Shown here in pieces: positions 1 through 7,203 of a stretch of 11,006 nt of DNA. The stretch's first letter is position 1, and each line of letters starts with the position of its first letter. The notes under the pieces are model-generated. The model was not told the DNA's origin, did no database searches, and saw only the letters and a list, made by a program, of their open reading frames with translations. The stretch comes from an uncultured Desulfobacterales bacterium (GTDB lineage: Bacteria; Desulfobacterota; Desulfobacteria; Desulfobacterales; JAFDCJ01): positions 1-11,006 of the forward strand of contig CALZJV010000749.1 in assembly GCA_945787595.1 (NCBI GenBank), read 5' to 3'. The translations under genes were made by a program, and so were the position numbers.

Positions 1-110
1 CTATTCGATATTATTATGAAATATTGTGAATGCAGACTGAAATTTAAATATATGAATATTTTCAATTGGTTAGGTGACTTGGCAACATAATAGCAGAAAT
101 CAGCACTCTC

Positions 111-148
111 AAAAATAGAAAAGCAGGGCCGCGATGCGCCTGCTTTTC
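111..148 (-). terminator. Intrinsic terminator for the small secreted protein gene
   Basis: A perfect 10-bp inverted repeat (GAAAAGCAGG at 118-127, CCTGCTTTTC at 139-148) encloses an 11-nt loop. Read on the minus strand, the stem is followed by TATTTTTGAG, a short U-rich tail. It lies 66 bp past the stop codon of the gene at 214-696, which is where its transcript should end. The other strand also has T residues after the stem, so it may work in both directions. Confidence 0.65.
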
Positions 149-213
149 ATACGTTTGATTTTCTATCCAAGTCGTCATGTTTGGATCGGTTTTCATATTT
201 TACTTTTCCCTTG

Positions 214-696
214 TTACTGTGGCAATTCATACGTCCCCGATATCTCCATACACGACTGAAAGGTTCCCTCTGCTATAGGTTTACCCCTCGTCATTGTTGT
301 GGCGGTGCCACCACCTTTGACACCTTCCCATTTACCGGTGCCATAAATATATTCCCAAGGCAGTGGTTTTCCTCCCGAAACACCGTCAAAGCTCACGATA
401 AAAAAATCCCCATCTGGTGCCATATATTTACAATACCCCTTTGAAATTTGTTCGCCACCCAATATTCGTATGGTACCCACACAAATATGGGTATAATTTT
501 CATGGACCTTGTCTTCCTTAAGATCCTGATCAATTCCTTTAAGTTCAAAGCCGAAAACTACAAGCTCCTTGCTTGCAGTAAGCATCGTAGTCGTTCCTGA
601 ACGGCAGCTCATTATGTTCATAGGTTTCTCTTCGGCATTTACCACCGGAATAAGCAGAGTCAAGCCAAGTAAACAGATGATTAACAAACGTCCCAT
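214..696 (-). CDS. Secreted hypothetical protein, allene-oxide-cyclase/lipocalin-like barrel
   Basis: This 160-residue protein is probably exported to the periplasm. Residues 1-21 form a classic signal peptide (basic start, hydrophobic core, cleavage expected after VNA at 21). The mature part has no membrane segment. The segment GTGKWEGVKGGGT (119-131), preceded by GYCKYMAPDGD (88-98), resembles the glycine-rich 'GTGKYxGxxGxGT' strand pair of small allene-oxide-cyclase-barrel-like bacterial proteins; this is recognition by eye. Cysteines at 31, 72, 89 and 149 in the mature part could form two disulfides. The ATG is well supported: AAGGAGG (704-710) lies 7 nt before it. The gene stands alone, with a 662-bp gap upstream and an intrinsic terminator downstream. 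No catalytic residues can be named and the biochemical role is unknown. Confidence 0.8.
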   Translation of the reverse strand: MGRLLIICLLGLTLLIPVVNAEEKPMNIMSCRSGTTTMLTASKELVVFGFELKGIDQDLKEDKVHENYTHICVGTIRILGGEQISKGYCKYMAPDGDFFIVSFDGVSGGKPLPWEYIYGTGKWEGVKGGGTATTMTRGKPIAEGTFQSCMEISGTYELPQ

Positions 697-1358
697 ACTT
701 CTACCTCCTTTTTCAATGTACCGGATAAGTTCATTGTAAAGACAGAATTACTCAAACTCCCAACAGGTAAACAACCCTGTCAGGAGCAAGATAGGCAAAA
801 TTTGAGGGGGCACTCCATCGTAAATTCACCGTATTTCTAAGGTAATTTCAGGTGGAAATCAGAATCACTTTCATATTTAACTGGAGATGGTGCCCTAAAG
901 GCGTGATTGTTGGCGTTCTATTAATTCATTAACAATTATGTATAAAGAAAAATCCTACGAGGCAACTATGTTTTTGGATTGCTTGCCATTATCTAGAATT
1001 TGTAATTATTTCAGATAGTAAAATGATATCACCACCTCTTTCACATTTATTATCCGGTTTGGAGATCATATTCAACCATTTTTTAATCTTAAAATTTTTG
1101 TAACCATCCGAACCGGGCTTTTTTTATCGCAGTGCGTAGATTGTTCTTTCAAATCCACCAATAAATTGCACTATGATATTATAGGTTCGCTGGGCAAATT
1201 CATAACCCCGGCGGACTATAGATTCAGAACACCTGATTTCTCGGAGTTTAATCTGAGCCCAATTTGTAAATCATTCGCATTTCAGTTCCCGGGTAGATCG
1301 TTTCAGATTCATTCAAAGTTACATGCTCATTTCGATGTTCATCACGACTTCGCCCTGG
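697..1358. other. Intergenic region, 662 bp, no convincing gene
   Basis: This AT-rich gap separates the secreted-protein gene from the PEP-synthase-like gene. It holds the ribosome binding site of the former (704-710) and a plus-strand terminator-like hairpin (1054-1126). On the minus strand, 1124-1270 is open for 48 codons but has no ATG and no recognisable family, so it may be chance or an unrecognisable remnant. I see no further gene, RNA or repeat in the rest. Confidence 0.5.
1054..1126 (+). terminator. Terminator-like hairpin, plus strand, no partner gene
   Basis: CCGGTTTGGA (1054-1063) and TCCGAACCGG (1107-1116) pair at 9 of 10 positions and are followed by GC and an eight-base T-stretch ending at 1126. 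The 43-nt loop contains a smaller TTTTAA/TTAAAA hairpin. The polarity is plus, yet no plus-strand gene precedes it. It could end an unannotated small RNA or be a relic; the long loop lowers confidence. Confidence 0.35.
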
Positions 1359-3953
1359 TTACGACAGAAGACGGATCACTCCCGCAGTCCCATCGACTTC
1401 TACCCTCTGGCCGTCACAAAGTTTCTTCATCAGACCGTCGATACCGACCACACAGGGCTTTCCGTATTCGCGTGCAATCACCGCACCGTGCTGAAGAACA
1501 CCACCGACCTCAAGTAAGACCGCGGCGGCGTTGACAAACAGCGGTGTCCATCCTGGATCCGCCGTGTAAGCGACCAATACATCGCCTTTGTTAATCGACT
1601 TCTCGTAGGGGTTACGGAGCACCTTGACGATTCCCGTCACTACGTCGGGCGATACGGCCATTCCGCTCATCTCACCGGTCTTTTCCTTGCGAGGGGGCGG
1701 GCGCAAGATCCTACCCCGCGAGTCGATCACGTTCGGAAATTCCGGGATTTTCCGCAGGTTCATCGAAGGATTATTGGCCGCAGCTCCAAGATCGTCAAGC
1801 GTCAGATCGAAAACGTCCTCAGCCGCATCCAGACGCCCCTCCCGGACCAGGTGTCGACCCTCGATGAGGGCACGTTTGCGCAGTGCGTAGTTAAACAAAA
1901 CGATGTGATGTTTGGGAGTGTCGCGGGATCCGGCGAAAAGCTCTAATACACGGTGGATGCGTTGCAGCAGTATTCGGCGGAACCAACCCGATCGGCTCAT
2001 TAACGCTTCGTAGGCTCGCCGCCGATCCTCGACCTGACGCCGGTGGACGACTTCCGGATTAAAATCTTCATCATCGACGGACATGAAAGACATCTGCCTT
2101 AACGCGATTCTGGGATCATCTCCGTATCGAGGTCTTGCCGGGTCCATCTCCATAGGACCTCTGCAGCCGTACCTTGAAAGAAAATTGTCCCACTCGTTCA
2201 GAAACGTTGCCGACATTTGTCGACTTTCGATCCGATCGACCAGTCGGTTCAGATCCGAGAGGTCCGATCGATTCAAAAGCTTGGCCAGGCGAAAAAGCAT
2301 GATTCCCATCTCAACGACGACGTTACCCGTTACGCCGCGCTTGAGCTTATCGACGAGGGATTTCTCCTGGGCTAATTTTTTGCCGAGCACACAATCGACG
2401 GTTCCCATTGCAACCAGGGAAGCCGTGAGCGCAGCCATCGTGACGTTGAACATGTCTCGTACAACCGGTGCGAAATAGGTCTGCAGGAATTCTTTGAGAG
2501 GAAGGTTGAAGTTGATTTTTTCGGAAAGTTTTTCTTCGCAAACAGTCACCCTGCGCTGGTATGTTTGATATGCTCGCTCAGGCGACAATATGGCATATAA
2601 CATGTTTTTAAAAAAGCCGCGTAACCACCACAACATTCTGGGAATGAGCCACACCATCCGCAGTCTGATCCAGGGCGGCCTTGCGGCCGGGCAGTATTTC
2701 TTCTCGTCAATGTTAGCCAAGATTTCCGCCAGCAGGGCGTCGTTGGCGGTGCTGCTTTTGGAAAGGGCCTTTGGATTCATCAGCCACATCAGGTTGGAGA
2801 GATTCATATACATTCGGCCGCCTGCGGCAAACACCAGCCCCTTCATGGGGCTGGTGTCGAGCGGTATCTGCTCGAAAAAAGAGATCATCAAATCTTCCAT
2901 CCAGCTGAGCCCAAAAGGTGATATGGGTACGTTGAGCGTCATCCCCTTGGACAGTGCGGCATCCACGTACAGCCGCCTGCGTTCCCCGGGCTTGGTTACC
3001 ATTTCGAGTGCGAGGGGCACGTATTTGGTAATAGGACGCGCCTGCAACACGTATAGCCGACCATCGCTGTAAGCCCACTCGATATCCATTGGTTTTTCGT
3101 AAAGGCCTTCAATTTGGCAGATCATCTCAGTCAGCTCGCCAAGTTGGCCGTCGCTGAGGGTCAGCTCCGTCGAGCGAGAATCCTGACGTTCGATCGTGCC
3201 GCCATCCGAACCCAACCGGATCGAAACCTTTTTGGCGCCCCGCTTTTTCTCGATGATCTGCCGGCTGAATTTATCGACGATATAGTGATCGGGGGATGCA
3301 ATCCCGGCAACGACCGACTCCCCCAGTCCCCAGTTTGCATCGATGACGGCCTCGTCGTAATCATTCGTGAGCGGATTGAGCGAAAAACCCACGCCGGCCA
3401 CCTCGCTGTCGATTTGTTGTTGCACAACCACGGCGATGCGCGGCGACAGAACGTCGAAACCCTGCTCCTTCTTGTAGATGAGAACGCGCTCATCGAGGCT
3501 CGAGGCAAAGCAGAATCGCACCGCGTCTGCCAGATCGGTCAATTGCACGCCCAGTCGGGTCTCGTAGCCACCGGCGAACGAGGCCGACGACAGGTCTTCC
3601 TCGGGCGAGGACGAGCGTACTGCGAACCGCAGGTTGTCGCCCAGCATGGAAAGAGGTTTGCACAGGCCATCCAGTGCTTGGCGCTGGGTCCCAGTCAGCG
3701 GGAGGGCCAGGCAAAGCTCTTTTAGCTCATTGCAGAGGGTGGCCCACTTATCCGGCGTCGCTAGGGCCAGCGCAGACCATGTCGCGGACGCCTTAATCTC
3801 GTCGAACCAGGGCTTGAAGAACTCCGTGGTGAGCACGGCGCCGGGCGGAACTGGCAAACCCGCCTCGACCATTCGGATCAGAGAATAGCCCTTGCCGCCG
3901 ACTTCCGTATGGGTCGACTGCGCGGCGCCAGGAAAAGAAATGATTGATGTCAT
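1359..3953 (-). CDS. PEP-synthase-like phosphotransferase (rifampin phosphotransferase-type architecture)
   Basis: Predicted to transfer a phosphate from ATP through a swivelling histidine domain to a small-molecule acceptor in the cytoplasm. Residues 1-310 are the PEP/pyruvate-binding ATP-grasp domain: GGKG at 19-22, VRSSSPEED at 112-120, GVGFSLNP at 187-194, GLGESVVAG at 209-217, MDIEWA at 289-294 and VLQARPIT at 302-309. Residues 310-750 are a long, poorly conserved, mostly helical linker. The C-terminus is the PEP-utilising mobile domain with GGVLQHGAVIARE, placing the phospho-histidine at 822. The PEP/pyruvate TIM barrel of true PEP synthase (near 800 residues with it) is absent. Order, length and the HGAV form of the motif match rifampin phosphotransferase and related antibiotic or aryl phosphotransferases, but the substrate cannot be read from sequence. 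The ATG lies 10 nt after the stop of a dead methyltransferase and has no clear ribosome binding site. The gene is GC-richer than the DNA upstream. Confidence 0.9.
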   Translation of the reverse strand: MTSIISFPGAAQSTHTEVGGKGYSLIRMVEAGLPVPPGAVLTTEFFKPWFDEIKASATWSALALATPDKWATLCNELKELCLALPLTGTQRQALDGLCKPLSMLGDNLRFAVRSSSPEEDLSSASFAGGYETRLGVQLTDLADAVRFCFASSLDERVLIYKKEQGFDVLSPRIAVVVQQQIDSEVAGVGFSLNPLTNDYDEAVIDANWGLGESVVAGIASPDHYIVDKFSRQIIEKKRGAKKVSIRLGSDGGTIERQDSRSTELTLSDGQLGELTEMICQIEGLYEKPMDIEWAYSDGRLYVLQARPITKYVPLALEMVTKPGERRRLYVDAALSKGMTLNVPISPFGLSWMEDLMISFFEQIPLDTSPMKGLVFAAGGRMYMNLSNLMWLMNPKALSKSSTANDALLAEILANIDEKKYCPAARPPWIRLRMVWLIPRMLWWLRGFFKNMLYAILSPERAYQTYQRRVTVCEEKLSEKINFNLPLKEFLQTYFAPVVRDMFNVTMAALTASLVAMGTVDCVLGKKLAQEKSLVDKLKRGVTGNVVVEMGIMLFRLAKLLNRSDLSDLNRLVDRIESRQMSATFLNEWDNFLSRYGCRGPMEMDPARPRYGDDPRIALRQMSFMSVDDEDFNPEVVHRRQVEDRRRAYEALMSRSGWFRRILLQRIHRVLELFAGSRDTPKHHIVLFNYALRKRALIEGRHLVREGRLDAAEDVFDLTLDDLGAAANNPSMNLRKIPEFPNVIDSRGRILRPPPRKEKTGEMSGMAVSPDVVTGIVKVLRNPYEKSINKGDVLVAYTADPGWTPLFVNAAAVLLEVGGVLQHGAVIAREYGKPCVVGIDGLMKKLCDGQRVEVDGTAGVIRLLS

Positions 3954-3963
3954 GCTGGATAGA

Positions 3964-4336
3964 TCAGGAAAGCAGCTCTTTAATTTTGGCTATGTGTGCG
4001 GGCCCGGTTCCGCAGCAACCGCCGACAACGGTGGCACCGGCTTGCAGCCAGTCAATAACATATCGGGCATAATTTGCGGGATCAAGATCTGATCGCAAAT
4101 CAAGCAAACCATCAGTTTGTTTGTCTCCGTCCAGTTCCCAGTCTCCAGGTATGGGTTGGAATGTGTTGGCATATCCGCCAAAATTAAGCTAGGCCTGTTT
4201 CTAATAATTGCGGCAGGGCTTTGGTAATGCTTTCCGGCGCACAGCAGTTAGCCAGAAATCCCGAAACTGGCAAATCGGATAACACTTCTATAGCCTCGCT
4301 TATTGTTTCGTCGCTTCTCAATTCGATGATAAAAAA
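3964..4336 (-). pseudogene. C-terminal remnant of homocysteine S-methyltransferase, frameshifted
   Basis: About 122 residues of a homocysteine S-methyltransferase (Pfam Methyltrans S family; BHMT/MmuM/MetH N-terminal module) survive in two frames. The first, 4336 to the stop at 4184-4186, reads FFIIELRSDETISEA and then LANCCAPESITKAL. The second, from about 4180 to the stop at 3964-3966, reads FGGYANTFQPIPGDWE and ends VVGGCCGTGPAHIAKI. A one-base indel near 4186 explains the break. The three zinc-binding cysteines of the family (one in ANC, two in GGCCG) are still encoded. The first two thirds of a normal gene of about 300 codons are missing, and the remnant overlaps the end of the MttB-like pseudogene, as expected after a deletion. 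It would have passed a methyl group to homocysteine to make methionine. It is now almost certainly dead. Confidence 0.85.
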
Positions 4337-5554
4337 GCTTCGCCTTTTGATATGATGTCATCGTGGTCTTTTGGGCGTATCAGGTTGTTTAAAAGTTCAC
4401 ATGTCCTGTCTTTTAAAATTTTATCAGCCTTTGGCTCACCCATTCCTCTCCATTTATCAAGGGTTAAAAACGGCCATATGGTGAACAAGTGAGTCAAAAC
4501 TGCCGCCCACAAAAGGAACCATGCCGGCACTGCCCAGACAGCTTGTCAAATGGTTAATGCATAGGGTCGTACTGGCCAGAAGATCGGCACCCCATCCGTT
4601 CCCGCTGCCGGAAGTCCCGCAGTGGGGGATGTTGTAAGAAGTCATTATTTCTGCGCAAGCCAGATTCAACAGCAACGTTTCAGGAGAGTAGAAACTGCCG
4701 GCATTCTTCATGTCAAAAGCAGCCGGAAGGCTTCCCAAAATAATTGGGGTTCCTTCTTTCACAAGCTGGCTATACACCAGTCCGGCAAGCAATTCAGCCG
4801 TCAATAGGGCCAGTGTTCCGGCCGGGGTGATGGGGCAGGTCGCACCGGACATACCATAATTGGAAAAAATAAGGGGCAGCCCTCTTTTAATTGCTGCATC
4901 CATTTTCATGGTGACTTCAGCATTTAAAACCAGCGGTGTAATGGGATTTACATAAGGGATCACAAATGGATAGGTTGACATTTCTCGATTGAGATGCTCA
5001 CAAAGATCCAGTGCCGGGTTAAAACAACCCCAGTCGGAAATAAGCATCACCAGGGGTTTTGTCGTGTTGGCCATTATTTCTAAAACGCCATAAAGATCCG
5101 CGGTTTCCGAGGGAAGGTCCTGGATTACTCCGGGGGTTGAAATAAGGTCAAAAGCAGCAAGCGTATGACCCAGCCCAGCGGCTGCGGCCATGTGATGCCT
5201 GAAAAATGGTTGAATGTCGTTATTAACCGGATCTTGATAATGGAGATTGGTAACACCGATCCCAAAAACGGTATCCTGAGTTCCATTTCCGTTCAGTTCA
5301 AAACATGGGTTGCCCAGACGGTCATAAATCTTTATTTCAGGTGGAGCTGCGTTAATAGCCCATTGTACAAGCTCTTGCGGGATTCGGAGGCGATGATCTT
5401 CATGGGATTTTCCTATAGCTTTTTCGAGTAGATGCCTGGCTCTCTGATCATCAACCATCACGCCAGTTTTCCCAAGAATCGATAGGGCATCGTGGTGCAC
5501 TTTTTTTATCTGCTCCTGAGACATGACCTTTATTTTTGGTTGCAACTCATACAT
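4318..5554 (-). pseudogene. MttB-family (trimethylamine/glycine betaine-type) corrinoid methyltransferase, internally deleted
   Basis: The family moves a methyl group from a quaternary or tertiary amine to a corrinoid protein. The first frame (5554-4457, 365 residues) begins MYELQPKIKVMSQEQ, has the usual N-terminal helices (VHHDALSILGKTGV), and keeps the family core through HCGTSGSGNGWGADLL and GMVPFVGGSFDSL before stopping at TGA. Homology resumes in the next frame at about 4485 with FLTLDKWRGMGEPKA and runs through RTCELLNNL to FLSSN (stop at 4318-4320). The segment that normally joins these, roughly 60-75 residues, is absent, so this is an internal deletion plus frame change rather than a simple frameshift. 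Family length is about 470-500; about 400 codons remain. No in-frame TAG occurs, so it belongs to the pyrrolysine-free branch. A possible GGAG lies 11 nt before the ATG. The first frame could still yield a truncated protein. Confidence 0.8.
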
Positions 5555-5595
5555 GCATCACCTGTCTCCGATACCACTTTCTTTACGCTAAACTA

Positions 5596-5623
5596 AGCGG
5601 TTCCAGGTTCAGAGTTCCGGGTT
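5596..5623 (+). repeat. Left arm of a 28-bp imperfect inverted repeat (GTTCA-type)
   Basis: This 28-nt segment (AGCGGTTCCAGGTTCAG...) matches the reverse complement of 5761-5788 at 24 of 28 positions. The arms are 137 bp apart, in the gap between the PNPOx-QueG-like gene and the MttB remnant. The motif is built from GGTTC/GTTCA units, and a related stretch occurs at 8131-8159. Confidence 0.65.
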
Positions 5624-5760
5624 GAGAGGTTGCAATATCCTGACATTGCTTATGTTTGAACACGACGCTCGGATGGGTCTTTTTCACTCAATGGGTGCAA
5701 CAGCATTGCTGGCCCTATGAATGCGAAATCCCTTTAGGATGCAGCTCTTTAGGGCTCTTT

Positions 5761-5788
5761 AACCGGGAACCCTGAACGTTGAACCGCT
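5761..5788 (-). repeat. Right arm of the 28-bp imperfect inverted repeat
   Basis: The reverse complement, AGCGGTTCAACGTTCAGG..., pairs with 5596-5623 with four mismatches. It is followed by a perfect 10-bp palindrome, AACCTAGGTT (5790-5799). The 137 bp between the arms encode nothing I can recognise. No clear target-site duplication flanks the pair. A small non-coding mobile element or an intergenic repeat family are both possible. Confidence 0.65.
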
Positions 5789-5852
5789 CAACCTAGGTTT
5801 ACATCTCTTATTTTTATCGTTTTAAACGGTCAAATAATCATCTTGAACTTGC

Positions 5853-6977
5853 TCACCCCTTACCAACCGGACATTTAAACTCACATAACCGGCAGTATTG
5901 AATTAATTTCCCCGGTCGCTTGTGCTCCTTGACCTCGATCTTTTCACAATGGTAAATATCCCTCTCCATCTGTTGATTGCACAACAGTCTGTTGTAAATG
6001 CCGTTTCTGCCCGGCAGCTGGTCAAGTCCGAGCTCAATTTCGCGGTAAATTCTTTTTTGAAATGCCATCTGCGGGCAAACGGTCCTACACGGCATCGCAC
6101 AGCCTTTGCAAGGATTGAATTCAAGGACGCCTGTCATCGGTAACTGCACATCCAATAGAATGGCACGCAGACGAACCCTGGGCCCATAGGCCGGATTTAC
6201 AAACAAATTATTTTTACCGATACATCCTAAACCGGCCATGACGGCTGCATCTTTGAGAAAAATCCCCCCGTTCTCAATATAATAAGGCAGATTGTGGATG
6301 TTATATCCCTTCTCCTTTTCGAGCCAATCAGATAGCCTGGCGTTAATATCAATCAGTATCCTATTGCCGAGCGTTCCACCCCGAAGTCCGTCCTGCCACC
6401 AGTCCAATTCCGGTTTATTCTCGGGATGTTCCACCCCAACCACGACAGCCGATCTGGCATTGTCCGGCCAGGCAATTTGTCCGGGCTCAACAATGCCGGA
6501 ATCCTTCGTCCCCATGCCGTTAAACCGGTCAAGCTTACCAAACACGACATGCGATGGAGAATTTTGGAGTGTGTCAACATTTGCAATCCCGGCTATTGAG
6601 GCACCCAAATTTAGCGCCTGCTCAATGATCAGGGTATTGATATCTTTTATGTATTTTTCTGCCGTTTTTGCAATTCCTGCTTTGAGGCCATCCAGCTTTG
6701 CTCCGGAGGTTTGGCACTCGGTCATTTTGACGTATATCCTGACACCCTTCCAATCCATTATGCTCTCGCCCGGCTCCATGACCATAAAGGCGGCACTTGG
6801 ATTTTCCTGCAAATTGGCGAATGTTCTATTGTTACCGAGCCCCATGAAAATGTTTTTTTCATCAACCATCCTGGGTGAACCGAAATAAGCTGAATTGACC
6901 TTGCCGTTTTTATCAGACGTGCTGAGCGTACCGAGCCGGGGTTGTTTGTTAAAGTATTTAATTAATTCTTCAGACAT
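5853..6977 (-). CDS. PNPOx-like flavin domain fused to QueG-like Fe-S protein
   Basis: This 374-residue protein is probably a cytoplasmic redox enzyme. Residues 1-105 are a pyridoxamine-5'-phosphate-oxidase-like split barrel (LGTLSTSDKNGKVNSAYFGSP, NIFMGLGNNRTFANLQENPSAAF, GVRIYVK), a fold that usually binds FMN or F420; its last strand looks shortened. Residues 112-374 resemble the catalytic and ferredoxin parts of epoxyqueuosine reductase QueG: AAVMAGLGCIGKNNLF (244-259), YGPRVRLRAILLD (264-276), then CxxCxxxCxxxCP (C290, C293, C297, C301) and CxxCxxxCP (C362, C365, C369), with C333 and C344 also available for a second Fe4S4 cluster. The HEAT-like C-terminal part of true QueG is missing, so tRNA epoxyqueuosine reduction is unlikely. 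In true QueG this fold holds cobalamin, so a corrinoid cofactor is possible. The ATG has a strong GGAGG (6984-6988) 6 nt upstream. The substrate is unknown. Confidence 0.88.
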   Translation of the reverse strand: MSEELIKYFNKQPRLGTLSTSDKNGKVNSAYFGSPRMVDEKNIFMGLGNNRTFANLQENPSAAFMVMEPGESIMDWKGVRIYVKMTECQTSGAKLDGLKAGIAKTAEKYIKDINTLIIEQALNLGASIAGIANVDTLQNSPSHVVFGKLDRFNGMGTKDSGIVEPGQIAWPDNARSAVVVGVEHPENKPELDWWQDGLRGGTLGNRILIDINARLSDWLEKEKGYNIHNLPYYIENGGIFLKDAAVMAGLGCIGKNNLFVNPAYGPRVRLRAILLDVQLPMTGVLEFNPCKGCAMPCRTVCPQMAFQKRIYREIELGLDQLPGRNGIYNRLLCNQQMERDIYHCEKIEVKEHKRPGKLIQYCRLCEFKCPVGKG

Positions 6978-7032
6978 AAGCCACCTCCAATATTGTTGAA
7001 ATTAGTTACATCCATTAACGTTCTTCCAATCA

Positions 7033-7113
7033 TTATTTCTTAAATATCGCATAGGTCGCCAGGCCTTTTGCAATCAGGTTATCCTTGTCGTGCCTGATCT
7101 CTACATCATGTTT
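7033..7113 (-). pseudogene. C-terminal fragment of a PaaI/hotdog thioesterase
   Basis: A 26-codon open stretch reads KHDVEIRHDKDNLIAKGL then ATYAIFKK and stops at 7033-7035. This matches the last two beta-strands of PaaI-type acyl-CoA thioesterases, whose tails commonly read 'VEVRDxxGxLxAxGxxTYxI'. An in-frame stop at 7123-7125 and unrelated AT-rich DNA lie upstream, so only the tail survives. The call rests on a short motif, and it is a relic rather than a gene. Confidence 0.5.
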
Positions 7114-7114
7114 G

Positions 7115-7139
7115 TTTTTTTGTCAGACAGACAAAAAAA
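7115..7139. terminator. T/A-rich hairpin downstream of the hydrolase gene
   Basis: A perfect 10-bp inverted repeat, TTTTTTTGTC (7115-7124) and GACAAAAAAA (7130-7139), encloses a 5-nt loop. It lies 65 bp past the stop of the alpha/beta hydrolase and marks the edge of the thioesterase remnant. The stem is mostly A:T and lacks a separate U-tract after a GC stem, so its strength as a terminator is doubtful. Confidence 0.35.
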
Positions 7140-7203
7140 TCAGTGTTATCTGTGTTCATCAGTGTCCCATTCTAAAAAAACTGAAATCATTTCAACAAAA
7201 CTA

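Noticed and set aside
1124..1270. A 48-codon minus-strand open stretch
   Set aside because: It has no start codon and no family I recognise; kept only as a remark on the intergenic region.
3114..3725. A 203-codon plus-strand frame
   Set aside because: It is antisense to the conserved ATP-grasp domain of the PEP-synthase-like enzyme; long antisense frames are expected in GC-rich coding DNA.
3954..4100. Rifamycin-associated element upstream of the phosphotransferase-like gene
   Set aside because: I looked for the palindromic element known upstream of rifampin-inactivation genes; only methyltransferase remnant coding sequence is present.
4318..5554. Pyrrolysine-containing trimethylamine methyltransferase
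   Set aside because: The first frame ends at TGA, not TAG, and the downstream homology is in a different frame, so amber readthrough cannot restore the protein.
6292..6888. A 198-codon plus-strand frame
   Set aside because: It is antisense to the PNPOx-QueG-like gene and shows no recognisable protein features.
5853..6977. Reductive dehalogenase
   Set aside because: There is no twin-arginine signal or membrane-anchor partner, and the sequence around 244-276 matches QueG better.
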